From NCBI RefSeq assembly GCF_932526225.1, contig NC_064037.1, positions 8,600,203 through 8,664,202 on the forward strand: a stretch of DNA of 64,000 nt, in the 5' to 3' direction. A program made the translations under genes and the position numbers. This document shows positions 31,828 to 44,593 of the stretch, piece after piece. Source of the DNA: Nematostella vectensis. Its lineage: Eukaryota; Cnidaria; Anthozoa; Actiniaria; Edwardsiidae. Position 1 is the first letter of the stretch; the number at the start of each line of letters is the position of its first letter. Below the pieces are notes generated by a model. The model was not told where the DNA came from. It did no database searches and saw only the letters and a list, made by a program, of their open reading frames with translations.

Positions 31828-34800
31828 TCAGATTTTTGCATAGTCCTTGAAAAGCTGGTTCAGCTTCATGGTCAACATGATGTTGCCTGCAACCTTCAAC
31901 TTCCCCTTCATAAACAACTGCTGTGGGTTAGCCTTGCCAGTTGCCATGCTGATCAGGTCTTCGTCCTCACATGTGATCGTCGTGTCAGGTTTACCCCCTT
32001 TGGGAGGGCCGGTGAACACTGCCCCTCCTGGTGTTTTTAGGTCAACTGTCCAGGAAGAGACAACCTTGCCACCCTTTTTCACATGCCAGAGGAATATACC
32101 TTTGACTTTCTTGACAAGGTCTGGGTGATCTGATACCCTCTTCTTGAGCTCGGCAAAGAGAGCTTCACTCTTAAGGCCTGAACTTGAGGGCTGCAAAAGG
32201 ACATCTGTCACACTCTGTAAAAAAAAGGGAACATTGGTTACTTAGTTAATATGGTTAGCATTTGGTTAAAAACATGCAAATGCAGAGCAAAACAGAGTTT
32301 ATGGTGTTTACACAAATCTATTTCACTAGACTGTGTAGCAAGCATCCCAGTGTGCTGCATTGTGGTAATGCAGCTTTAAGGGAAATGGGTTTCTTTTCCC
32401 TCAAACACGCACAAAAACACTAGCTTCACAGGCTTCTATTGATAATGGTTGAGCATTGGTACTAGATGATGTGATCATGCAGTTTAACACCATCCTAGAT
32501 GGTGCAGCATAGGGGCAGGAACAGAAAATCATATACAGTGCAACCATTCATAAGAAAGCGCCATACATCTTCTCTAGAATCTAACTTGCTTTGTAATGAA
32601 GGCAGTCTTTTGGCCCTGAAGCTGTCAAGAGTACTTACAGGGATGTTAGGTGTGAGCTCAGTGAAGTCCACATAGGCACCAGATATCACTACAGTTCCAT
32701 TCTCAACTACTTTGCTCTGGAAATGCACACGGCTCCCTTCCTTCCACATGTCTGTCTGGATTGTCTGTCCAGGGACCACAGGCTTGGAGAAGCGCACCTT
32801 GAGTGCCTTAAATTTGCTGACATCGTTGTTGGCATACTGTTTGAGTACATGACGGGCTGAGTACCCAAGAGAGCAGAGCCCATGCAAGATCGGTTTGGAT
32901 AAGCCTGGAATATATGTTCATTGATAAAAAATGAGTAATGTAGATTTAATTTGTAATATGGATAGGACGCAATCAGGAAAGGTGTTCCCATGGCTCTAGA
33001 TTCAAGCAGCAGAGGTTGCCTTCACATGTATCAGGAAAATAATTGGAACCAAGTTTTACTGAAAATATTTGAAGTTCAAATAGGCTTCTAATAACCTTCA
33101 ATAAGACCTTTTAACTTTTTTGGGAGTTGGTAAGAGAATGAATTATCCACTTTGCTGGATTTAATCCTGGTAAATAACACATTAATAAACAGCCACTACA
33201 TTATGTGCACAATTACTGTATGTTACCCTACCATTAGACTAAACTGTGTTTTAAAACACTGCAAGCTAAGGATATTGCAAATCCTCCCTTACCTCCCATT
33301 TGTGCAAAAGCTGGATCAACATGCAAGGGGTTGTAATCTCCACTCAGCCTATACAAGGCGGCCTGCGTTAATCCTGTTTTCTCTTTTACACTTGCGTCTG
33401 GAGTACGTGATGGAGGTGAAACAACAGGCTTGACCTTATCTGAGCTACGCTTGCCTCCAAATCCCCCTGCTCCTCCAAGATAAATAGAGAACTGATTGAA
33501 GCAAATTGGCTCTTCCTGTTCATCTAAAGTGGTGACGTTAAGCAGAACAAGTGCCCCCTTGCCCTTATCCAGGACATCAACTACCTCTGCCCTGTTTGTG
33601 ATACTTCCTGAAGTAGGGAGTGGCTTATAGACTTCAAGGTATTGTTCTCCATGGAGAAGCTAAATAACAAGAAAAGTTTTTAGTAGGCTGTTAACAAGTA
33701 TTAACTTTTTCAACATTTTTGTTAAGTCCAAAAGGAAATAACAAATTAAGAAAATACATACTTTTTGAAAGCCAGGTAACTTTTTTATTCCAATTGCTAG
33801 CTAGCCCAAACACATTTGAGGTTACCTCTGGTAAGCAGGTACACAAAAACTGAACCATACTTTCTTAGTTGGCTTTATTGCAGTAATTGCTAAGCAGAAG
33901 TTAATGCAAATGGTTTTACCTTAGCTGGGTCAAATTTGATTCCTGCCATTTCTCCTCCTGCTATGCCCATCATACTGCCCTGTAGAGACAAAAGTATGAG
34001 TGCACTATCAATCCTGCCATTTCCATCATACTCATCTGAAGACACAAATTTATGAGTGCACAATCAATCCTGCCATTTCCATCATAATGTCCTGAAGACA
34101 CAAAATTATGAGTGCACAATCAATCATGCCATTTCCATCATAATGTCCTGTAGACACAAATTCATGAGTGCACAATCAATCATGCCATTTCCATCATAAT
34201 GTCCTGAAGACACAAAATTATGGGTGCACAATCAATCATGCCATTTCCATCATACTGTCCTGAAGACACAAAACTGTGAGTGCGCCATCTATCCTGCCCA
34301 CCCCATTAATTTGCGACTGGTAGGTTAGTTGTGAAAATTATTACCTGTCCAAGTATGATACCAAATGTTGGTAATGCAGCAAAGTCCTCATGATTCTCAT
34401 ACAAGAACTTCAAGTGTGAATAGTCTTCCTGGAATGACACGCCAACACCAAGAGCATACAGGATTACATCATTATGAGTGTATGATTTCTTGGCATCAGG
34501 CATTTTCTGGGTCATGCTTTTTCCAGGGGATGCATTCCTAGCATTTTCCTGTTCCTGCCTGGCTTCCTTCACATCCTCTACAAACTGGAGCACATTGCTA
34601 GCCTCGGTGGGATTCTCTGCATCTGTCCAGTCTGTAATCCCCTCCCAGTTGTCACGCACCATCTCAGGGGTAACAAACTCAACTTCCTTACGTAGCAACT
34701 TTCCCTTAGTGCGCTGCCACCGTGTTTGCGAAAACCAGCCAACAGCAGTCTCAAAGAGTCCTGCATTCTCTTCACAGCTTTCATGGCAAAGGTACAAAAC

Positions 34801-35466
34801 AAGTGGCGCAATGTATTCTGGTTTCAAAGCTTCTATCATTTCATCCGACATGACTGTCTTTGTGAGTCTGGAACCAGCAACAGGGGCAATGGCATTACAC
34901 TTGATGTTGTATTTTGCTCCTTCTTGTGCCAGTGTATTGCTCAAGCCTACTAGGCCAAGCTTAGCAGCAGAGTAGTTTGCTTGACCAAAATTGCCATAGA
35001 TACCGGACGTCGAGGTGGTCATAATGATCCGTCCGAATTTCTGCTTCTTCATATGAGGCCATGCTGCGCGTGTGACTAGAAAAGACCCTTTTAAGTGAAC
35101 CCTCTGGACTAAATCCCAATCGAGCTCACTCATGCGCAAAATTGACTTATCACGTAAAATCCCAGCATTATTTACGACGACATCGATCCTACCAAAAGCT
35201 TTAATAGCCGTCTCTACAACTTGATCTCCTTGTTCAACGGAGTTGTAGTCAGCTACAGCCTTGCCCCCTTTGGCTCTGATTTCTTGGACGACTTTGTCTG
35301 CTGCCCGTCCACTTTTCCCTTCGCCCTTGGTATCTCCCCCGAGGTCATTTACAACAACTGAAGCCCCTCTCTCAGCAAAGGCCAATGCATATTGTCGTCC
35401 GAGGCCATTTCCAGCCCCGGTGACAAGAACAACGCGTCCGTCGAAGCGAATGGGTTCCGCCGCCAT
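31828..35466 (-). CDS. HSD17B4: HSD17B4, peroxisomal multifunctional enzyme type 2 (D-bifunctional protein)
   Basis: It hydrates trans-2-enoyl-CoA and oxidises the D-3-hydroxyacyl-CoA, the middle steps of peroxisomal beta-oxidation of very-long and branched chains. Exons in transcript order: 34345-35466, 33920-33979, 33293-33659, 32639-32904, 31828-32214; 733 residues against 736 in human. Domains: SDR dehydrogenase about 1-300 (TGAGNGLG at 16-23, NNAG at 99-102, Ser near 152, Tyr165 and Lys169 in YSAAK); MaoC-type hot-dog hydratase 2 about 310-600 with the [12 protein letters not shown] motif near 500; SCP2 sterol-carrier domain about 606-733. The C-terminus -AKI is a PTS1 variant (human has AKL). 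The first 374 codons form one unbroken exon. It is divergently paired with ACOX3. Confidence 0.98.
34000..34295. repeat. 56-bp repeat copying a HSD17B4 3' splice site and exon start
   Basis: About five units of CTGCCATTTCCATCATAATG TCCTGAAGACACAAAATTAT GAGTGCACAATCAATC. The first 23 or so bases match the start of exon 33920-33979 (with a 13-nt deletion), followed by its acceptor (plus strand CATCATACTGCC|CTGTAGAGACAAAAG). The units therefore hold decoy acceptors upstream of the real one. Confidence 0.85.
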
Positions 35467-35909
35467 CTTTGGTTACAAGCACAAGAGGACAATGGAGTAG
35501 AGCTCAACCAAGATCATGGGGGAGGGGTGACTCCGATACTAGGCATGTCTAATTTTTTTATAATCACACTATCTATCAGCATTTAAAAGCTCAAAATATT
35601 ACCCATTTTTTTTTTTATTGTTTTTTATTGGGGCTAACGAATTAATCAATTTAAGCATAGTTAGTATGATTTAAGGAAAAATATTATATTCGCAAGAGCT
35701 CTCCCTCCCCTCCCTCCCATACAACCTGTAACCTTGAATGACACCAAGGTAGTGGTGTGTTGAATTCATTCGATGCAAAGCTCGTGGTATGACCGGCTGC
35801 AAGACAAGTTGCATAACATCCTAAGCACTGTACTTTATACACTGCCCCGCGTCTTTACAGGGGTTAAGGATAATTTCAACTGTAAATATATCACATAAAG
35901 GTCTAGAGA
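35467..35909. promoter_or_regulatory. Shared divergent promoter of HSD17B4 and ACOX3
   Basis: 443 bp separate the two start codons. No TATA box was identified by eye. Coordinated control of two enzymes of one pathway is inferred from the arrangement. I did not find a convincing nuclear-receptor direct repeat. Confidence 0.7.
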
Positions 35910-38900
35910 ATGTCGCATCACTGTGAAAATAACGCAAACCAGCAGGCTAACCAAAACGGGCCTTTGGATGTATATCGCAAACAAGCCACTTTTGACGTGA
36001 GAGAAATGCGTTATTTTGTCGATGGTGGTCAAGATATAACTGAATTCAAGGAGAATATATGGAAAAGAATGGAGAAAGATCCGCTTTTTAGTCATGAGAA
36101 AACTAAAGGCGCGAGCTTCGATGGCAAGCGAAGGCTGGCTTTCCGTCGAGTACGAAGGGTGTACGAAGGAAATTTCCTCTCTGAAGACGAATTTGTGGCG
36201 AGTCCTTTAAAAAATCAGGCGCTCACAGACACTCTGGGGAGCTACGATTGGGCAATAGCAGCCAAAAACTCTTTGAATGCCATTGTAAGTAAACACCGGT
36301 GGGTGACATTGATGTCGCGTGACTTGTATCACGTTGTATAGTAACCACCCCCCCCCCCCCCCCCTCCCACATCATCTTTAGGTAGAAATAATGAGGGTGT
36401 ATGATGCCCAGTTGTTTTTATATAACACTTTATGGAAATCCTGGGTCTGCCCTGCATGCCCCCAAATATCAGGGTTTTTTGTTTTTGGATTCTGTTTCAT
36501 GTGAATAGGTAGTGTACAATGTCCTCATTGATAATAAGATAAACAACAGTTTTATAGTTAACAAATATGACTGAAGAATTGGCATACCGATTTAGAATAA
36601 TTGGCAATTGCAGAAAAGAGATCATTGAAAGATCTATCAATATGATCATGTGACAATTGCCAACATAGAAAAAAAGAAATGACTACACCCGTCATGGCAA
36701 AGAACAAAAAAAAAGATTAAACTTTAAATAAAAATAAGAACTTTCTGACAAAAAAACTTTTTTGCTTATTCATAAGCGCTAAAGAATTTTGTTTATTTTG
36801 CTGCTAATAGGCTGATTGTGTGCATGTTTGCCACCCACCAAACGTCACATAATGTGTTGGTGCAAGTTACCTATTGAAGTTCTGTTTTTCGCTTGTATGT
36901 GTACCTTTTGTACCTTTTTATTTATTTTACATTGAGCATTGGTCATTACCTATTGTTTTTGCCTACAATATTGCATTTTTCCCCAGATGTTTGCTCGTCT
37001 GTGCAAAACTCTCAGCACTCATCCTCACATCCAGGAATTAGGGGAGAAAGCTGAAAGATTTGAGGTAAGAATGCAAGGTTACATTTACTCCCTTGTATTT
37101 CTCTATATTCTCTTGTACTAGCAGATAAATCAGTGCTGTTATTATCTTTTGTAGGCCTTTGGGTGTTTTGCATTGACTGAACTGAGCCACGGTAGCAACA
37201 CGAGAGCTATGCAGACCACTGCAACATATGATCCAAAACATAAGGTAATTGTAACAATATAAGCATGGTATTTTTCAATATTTTTTAATACACATTTGGT
37301 GAGAATTTTTGCAATAAACATGGTAATCTCAAGTTGACAGGCAGGGTAAACAAAAAGGAAAGCACCAACCCCAACTTATTACCTAGACTCTTTTAGCATC
37401 ATAATTCCAGCTCATGTAAGTGTTAAAACATGTACATTACAGAAAGCAAGTATGATCTCCTTGTACTTTGTGTTTGGCTGATCCTCACTTAGGCTTGGGC
37501 TTGCATTTGCATTTGTATTTGCTCTTTCGTCCTGATGAGAACCACAACTGTAAATTGTCTTGAATTGATCCCTTTTAGTCTCTGGTGCACTTCTTGATGT
37601 CAGTGCACTGATTACAACATTTTCAGGAGTTTGTCATAAACACACCACATTTTGAGGCGACCAAAGTATGGGTGGGTAACCTTGGACGGACGGCCACTCA
37701 TGCGGTAGTGTACGCGCAGCTTTACACCCCTGATGGTGTCTGCCATGGACTGCACTCATTTGTGGTTCCTGTAAGAAGCACTAAGGACCTCCGCACCCTG
37801 CCTGGCATTACTGTGGGAGACATCGGGGAGAAGTTGGGGCAGAATGGATTAGATAATGGGTGAGAAGGGCTATTGGAGCTAAAATACACACCTGAGTAGT
37901 GCAAGGGCAATGAGGACCCGGCCAATAAGGCCTCAGGCTACAATGCCATTTATTTATCCAGTTTGTTATATATTTTGCCTTAAAATTGCAGAAATTTGCT
38001 TGTTTTGAAGATTCTGTTTAAAGGGCCCCTAAATAATTCCATAAGCATTTTTACACCCCAAACATAAAGAGTAAAATACAATAATTTAGTGAACAGTGTC
38101 ACTCTTATTTATGGAATATACTTCCTTTATTTAGTTCATTCCATTGAATACTTGCTCAGGTTTGCAGCCTTTGATCATGTGCGCATCCCAAGAGAGAACC
38201 TTCTGAACAAGGGAGGAGATGTCACGCCAGATGGAAAATATGTCACACCGTACAAAGACCCCAAAAAGAGGTTTGGTGCTGCTCTTGGGGCGCTTTCAGG
38301 AGGGCGTGTTGGGATAACATCCATGGCAACCACTAACATGAGGTCTGCCCTGCCTATAGCTATAAGGTAATTCTTTTTTGGAATAATTTAGTCTATTGAC
38401 ACCACTAACTTTACCCCATAGTAGAGGTGTCTTTCTGTCTGTTTCTGGAAACTGAAGTGTTTGTGCTGGCTCAATGACTACCGTACAGGGGAGAACTGCT
38501 TTACATAATTCATGTTGTATTTATACTTTGGCTAAAGCTGTGTTTGCATGGGGCCTCAGTTGACGAGTGCTTTCTGCCTCAGAATAGGAAAACTCTCCTC
38601 ATATTTAAACCATTTTGAATTAATGCTGTCATCACTTTTCCTCAGATACTCAGCTGTTAGAAAACAGTTTGGCCCACCAGGAAAAGATGAAATTCCAGTT
38701 TTGGAGTATCAGATGCAGGTATATAGTATACAGCCTTATTTATTGTCTATTGTTTTCAACCTACTCATTTTCTCCCTTGTATTCCAGCAATGGAGACTGA
38801 TCCCTCTGCTTGCAGCCACCTATGCCCTCTCTTACTTCTCGAGGACTTTCTTTCTTAACTTTGTGGAGCTGCAAATTGGAATTATGATGGGCGAGAACAA

Positions 38901-41900
38901 TGATAGACAGGTAGGTGTTGTTAGTGGGGCTTTGTGTGATGAAAGCACAGGCATGTGTGTGTGGTTTACAGGGGGACACATGGACATGTGTGTGGTTTAC
39001 AAGGCTTGACATAATGGACACATGGACATGCGTGTGGTTTACAGGGCTTGACATAATGGACACACTAACATGTGTGTGGTGTACAAGGCTTGACATAATG
39101 GACACACTAACATGTGTGTGGTGTACAAGGCTTGACATAATGGACACATGGACATGTGTGTGGTTTACAGGGCTTAACGTAGTCGAAGCACAGAAAGCTG
39201 TGTGTCATTTACAGGGCTTGTAATAATGGAGGCAAGAGTCGTATGTGTGTGTTTTACAAGGCTTGATGTAAAATTGCCACACAGACCTGTGTTTGGCTTA
39301 CAAGGCTTAACATAATGAACACACAGACATGTGTTTGGTTCTATTAATAATGGTTGTACAGATGGCTTGATGTAACATACTGTACAGTAATGAAAGTAAG
39401 GCATTTTTTTGTAAGTACAGGCATGTGTATTGTTATTTTTTTTCTTTGAATACTTGTGTTGTAGGAGGAGTTAGGGAGAGAGATCCATGCCTTGTCATCA
39501 GCCAGCAAGCCATTGGCTGGATTCACAGCAAGAGATGCTATCCAGGAGTGTCGGGAAGCCTGTGGAGGCCATGGTTACCTTGCAGGTGAGGCAAGATGTT
39601 ACCTTGAAAGTGGCCCAGTGAACATGGCATAGTACAAACCTATTTACAAATATCACTCTTAAACATGTGTTTACAAAATTTATGAACAGTGTGATTTTGA
39701 AGGACAATGGTTGTGCATTGCTGTATTCCTTCTGCAAGAAGCAAAACAGAGTTTCCAGTATTTTAAAGTTGATCAGTAGTTATATGATGGTGTTTGTAGT
39801 GAACAGACTTGGGGTGCTAAGAGATGACAATGATCCAAACCTGACATATGAAGGAGACAACAACATGATTCTTGGGCAGACAAGCAATTATCTGATGGCT
39901 TTACTTGACTCCAAACACAAAGGTATTATACCATCGCCATCTCATGACTCCTCTTGACTTCAAAGTGTGTTCAACCATCAGTATCTCATGGCTCTACTTG
40001 ACTCCAAACCATCACCATCTCATGACTCCTTTTGACTTCAAACACAAAGGTTTTAAACCATTGCCCTCTCATGACTCCTCTTGACTTCAAAGTGTGTTCA
40101 ACAATCAGTATCTCATGGCTCTACTTGACTCCAAACCATCACCATCTCATGACTCCTCTTGACTTCAAACACAAAGGTGTTCAACCATCAGTATCTCATG
40201 GCTCTACTTGACTCCAAACCATCACCATCTCATGACTCCTCTTGACTTCAAACACAAAGGTGTTCAACCATCTGCATCTAATGGCTCTCCTTGAGTCCAA
40301 ACTTAACTAGACTCCACTCAGGGCATCTAGAGCATTCTCAGTGGCTGCTGAAATTTGAAGCAAACTTATACCTATAGACATGTGAAATGTAGTAACCTTG
40401 AAACGTCTGTGAAATTGGTCTGTTTACCTATTTACAGTACTATCTCTTTGTGGGCATTGTAGTATTCAGTTGATAGATCACTCTTAAGCCCAGGCTAATC
40501 CATGCACCAAAGAACCAGGCCTGTACCCAGGACTTTTCTTGGGGGGGGAGGGGGCTCAAAATCCGAATCTGATTTGACTACATACCAGAGTGAGCTAGCA
40601 ATGCTTTATAGTTTTGTCTACAAATAGCACGTCTATTGAGAACTGAAAGTAGACCTTCGGCCATTTTTGAGTCATAAGTGAAGAAACATCGCACAAACCA
40701 TGTGCCTGTGTTTGATGTTTTTTTAAGATTTTGTCCTTGTTTAACCTACCCTGTAGAGTCTGTATTGTCATATGGTACTACTATAATGCTTCCTTATTGT
40801 ATTTCTCAACAACCTCTTGCGTGTTTGTAGGGGCAACCATCTCCTCGCCATTAGGAAGTGTGGATTTTCTGGATAGTGCAGAGGAGATTTTGCAGCGGAG
40901 GTTTTCTGCACAAACTGAACAAGAATGTGTGGACCATGAAGGTAGGGAAAATGTCAGCGGAAAAAAAATATTCTTGTGCCACAATTTTCACTACATGTAC
41001 AAACTATATATCAAATAAAAGATAAAAGATTGAATTATCTCATGCAAGTTTTATTTTTGCAATAGCTAATTCCGTGTTTAAGTTTTGAGGCCTTAAACAG
41101 AGTTTACTCTAGAGCGTAATGCACCTTCACATTATTGCACATGCACTTGCACGTAATTGCATCTCAATGACAGATAGATGATCTATAAAAGTGTGTGAGG
41201 ACTTTTTGTTATTGGACACTGTGAAATAAAATGTTACGAATCAAAGTTGTAACTCTCATTTTTGGCGAAATTTGGACACGAAAAGTGCTATAAAATCAAT
41301 TTTCGACTGAAGATCCTCACACACTTTATGACATGGCATAATTCTATCAGATCCCGAAAATTTGAAGCCGATATCTTTAAACCTGTCGCGAGGTTACGCC
41401 CAACAAGCTCGAGTTCTCGCCTAAAAATAATACACTAGAAAAGTCAAAGATTTGCGGTGAATTCACGTTGAACAGGTCACAGGAATCAGCAAAGACCCAT
41501 TTTAAATGTCTTAGAATGCGATTTATGGAAAAAATTTTTTGCAAAAAATAAAGTTTAAGAACTATTGATACAGGTTTTGCAAAAACCACAAAACCAAACA
41601 GTGGTGTCAAATTTACCTTTACCAAGACCTTTAGGAGATTCAATACAGTTTCCCGAATCTCCAACCATCCTGTCAATCACAACTCGTATCTTCTGCTAAA
41701 GGGATTGGATAATCAAACTATTTGGCCATGTTATGTAGCTATGGATGAACTTTATAAAAAAATGTAACATGTGTTTACATTGCTGTTTCTATGGCAACGA
41801 AACGGCAAACCTGTTAAATTCACTATTCGCGAAGTGCTGTTTGCTACAGGAAAATTTTCAATAAAAAAAGCTATCAGATATTGTACATCAGACCTTGGTC

Positions 41901-44444
41901 GACACTTAGAGGTAGTAGACTATAGAAGAAAATACTATAAAAGGAATTCAGAGAAATTGGCATATTTTTATTTTCAGTCACTCTGTTATTTACCTACTTT
42001 GAAATTCGCCCTGAAAAAAATCCATACGCGGGCAAGAATTTTTTACCATTGATCTTTAGCTACCTCTTATTTCCAATAACATACCAAAAATGAAAGCAAT
42101 TGGTTTTGTTGATCGTAGGGTTTAGGGGCCATTCCTGGGACTATCTGATACTTTCAAAATGAAGAAATTGAACTTTTTTTGCTTTTTTGGCCGCCTTTGG
42201 CTCTCGGTAGATATTTTGCCACCATCCACCTCAATGGAAATGGTATAATTGTTAATTAACTGATAAGCGCCACAGTTGTTATTCACTCACAGTCAAATTT
42301 AGGTTCTCAAAGAGGGATGAGTTACCCAATTTACACCTATTTTTATGTTTTATTTTTTAAATTTCTTGGCATCCCAAGGGATACAGTAGGTTAGAAATAC
42401 TCAGCGGATGGTAGTTCCACTACCATCACAACAATCTGTAAAAATTTGTTATCTCTGAAAGTATGTTTTTCTTTCTCCAGTGCTTCTTCAGACCTTTCAA
42501 TGGCTTGTTTGTTACTTATGGAAAGAAAGCGGCTCTAAGTTGAAAGATCAACTTGCAATGGGGAAGGTAAGAGAATTTATTTGCGGTGGAACTACATCAT
42601 AATAGATATTGACTATAAACAGTCACTTTAATTTTAAAAAAATGTTAAATAATGAAAATCTTGTGAAAGTGATTATGGATTCCAATATCTCTTGTATACT
42701 AATCTATGTAATGCTATTCTGTCAATAGGATTCCTTCACGGCACGCAATGACAGTCAAGTGTACCACTGCCGTGAACTCGCCTTGGCTTACATACAGGTA
42801 ATATCCAGATATAGCAGCCTGGTTTAACATTCTTGATCCGTGGGTAGCAGTGGTGTATCCCATGGGGGTTTCATGGATTCAGGAGGATCACCCCTTTATG
42901 CAAAATAATGCTTGCCTTCAGCAGCAGACAGGCAGAGCTATAAAGACGTTGGTATAGTTTCCATAAAAAAAACATCATTTCAAAACCCTTGGAAATCTGA
43001 CAGAGTGAAGATTGGTTAGGGAAGATTCTGTTAATATCTACCTTGTCCTTGTGTTCATTCATCCACTATCGGAAGCCCTTCCAAAACGTTGACTTTTCGT
43101 TCCTTTTGGGTAGCATTGCAATTGATATATTCCTGTTCTGTTTCAGTGTGAAGTGTTCCGCCGCTTCAAAAACGCATTGATAAGTGATGACGAAATCCTT
43201 GAGAACCTGAAACCTGTCCTTCGCAAACTGTGTTCTTTGTATGGAGTGTGGACGCTGGAGAAACAGATGGGAACCCTTTACCAAGGTGTGTGTATGCATG
43301 CATGGTTTTTGATTGGTCTAGACAACCAGGTTCATTCTCATTGGTAGAACAAACTTTTTTGACAATTGAGAAAACTTTGTAATGGGTTTTGAACTAGCCT
43401 GCGCACGCTGAAACCTCATAGAAACGCTTTGTAAGCAGGCTTAAAACAAATATTAGCGACACTTCTCACACTAAATGCTTATAAGACTTTCCCAATGTAA
43501 TGTGGAAAAGCAACGAAAGCAAAGAAGCAAAGTATATCATGCAGAATAATGCAATCAGGAACAACAAAGCCTCATAAGTTGAACCCAAACAGGCTTTTGA
43601 ATGGCTAAGTATCACTTTGCTTCTAATCGCAGGACGCTATTTTACTTCAACGAACGATGCGAGGATTTTAAGAAGAGCTGTGCTCACATTGTGCTTTGAG
43701 GTAAGCTACTTGTTAAACTTAACCAAGGGCCAATCAGCTTTTTGCCCTCGTTTTGACAAATGCAGATGCTTGGCTTTCAGTCATTAAAAACACTTCTTAC
43801 TCCAGTCTTGGCCAAGTATGTCGATTCACTGGACTCTAAAGACAAATATCCGGGGCAGATCAAGGATTTTGTCAATGGGGAATTACCCCAAATGGGGAAT
43901 GGGGCACCACTATGTACAAAACATATGACTGGAGGCCATTCTGAAGACTGGCATCACTCTTTATCCGCCGCTATATATAAAAGGTTTGCTATGTTTACTT
44001 CCACAGTTGAAAGATCAAGCTGTTATACTTTCTGACGCGATTGCTCCACCCGATTTTATCCTGGACTCCCCTATTGGACTCAGCAATGGAGAGGTAAAGA
44101 GCTGCCTACATACACCACCTACAAACACCACAAAGTTTATCTATATCCCGCTTGTAAACTTTCAAGTTATACTACATAATATTATTGTTGTTGTTCTTGT
44201 TAATGCTGCTGTTGTTCTTGTTGCTGGCGGTGTTTTAGTTGTTGTTTTAATCATCATTACTATTTCTGTTGTGTGGTTGCTATCACTATCAATTATCGTG
44301 TTGTATTCAGCCTAACCGTTCCTTACTCCTCCATTCAAGGCTCACAAGAACCTCTACGATGCAATCATGTCGGACCCACAAGCCACCAAGCGCGTATCAT
44401 GGTGGAAAGAGGCCCGCAAGCCACCCGTACTTAGCAAGCTTTGA
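35910..44444 (+). CDS. ACOX3: ACOX3, peroxisomal acyl-CoA oxidase 3
   Basis: This FAD enzyme oxidises (branched) acyl-CoA to trans-2-enoyl-CoA with release of H2O2, the first step of peroxisomal beta-oxidation. Exons: 35910-36284, 36987-37064, 37155-37244, 37627-37859, 38160-38366, 38646-38718, 38788-38910, 39465-39585, 39800-39922, 40831-40941, 42481-42566, 42729-42797, 43147-43285, 43633-43700, 44007-44093, 44340-44444. All phases join to 695 residues (human 700). Conserved blocks: GPLDVYR near the N-terminus, [11 protein letters not shown] (FAD/substrate region, about 154-164), [26 protein letters not shown], and TYEGDNN with the presumed catalytic Glu near 451. The C-terminus -SKL is a canonical PTS1. 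It is divergent from HSD17B4, which uses its product. Confidence 0.98.
38950..39340. repeat. 42-bp minisatellite in ACOX3 intron 7
   Basis: About eight units of TTGACATAATGGACACATGG ACATGTGTGTGGTTTACAAG GC, decaying toward the right. The source is intronic; no exon sequence is included. Confidence 0.9.
39923..40300. repeat. 83-bp repeat copying the ACOX3 exon 9 end and donor
   Basis: Units contain TATCTCATGGCTCTACTTGA CTCCAAAC, which matches the exon 9 end TATCTGATGGCTTTACTTGA CTCCAAAC at 26 of 28 positions. They also contain CAAACACAAAG|GT, matching the exon 9 donor at 39922. About four units follow the real junction. Confidence 0.9.
41180..41325. mobile_element. Possible small inverted-repeat element in ACOX3 intron 10
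   Basis: AAAGTGTGTGAGGACTTTTT near 41190 and GATCCTCACACACTTTATGA near 41310 form an inverted pair of about 14 bp around 110 bp of AT-rich DNA. No target duplication was identified. The remainder of this 1.5-kb intron shows no exon or RNA gene. Confidence 0.4.
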
Positions 44445-44593
44445 CCTGTACCCTGTGTATTAGCTACACTTCTTAACCGGTAATCCTGAGGTGTTTTGGC
44501 CGTGACAGTCTGGGTATCATGGTTGAAAGAGCCACCTTCACTCAACAAGCTTCCAAGTATTAGTAATACGTCTTAACCGGTAATCCTGAGGTT
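44394..44593. repeat. Tandem duplication of the ACOX3 terminal exon into its 3' UTR
   Basis: The segment GTATCATGGTGGAAAGAG...CCACC...CAAGCTT...CTTAACCGGTAATCCTGAGG at 44394-44490 recurs at 44513-44593 as GTATCATGGTTGAAAGAGCC...CAACAAGCTTCC...CTTAACCGGTAATCCTGAGG. The first copy encodes the ACOX3 C-terminus including -SKL. The second is degenerate, frame-shifted and downstream of the stop. Confidence 0.85.

Noticed and set aside
34478-34975. 165-residue plus-strand frame
   Set aside because: It is the shadow of the large HSD17B4 exon on the minus strand.
38761-39223. Frames with repeated [13 protein letters not shown] or [12 protein letters not shown]
   Set aside because: They come from the 42-bp satellite in ACOX3 intron 7.
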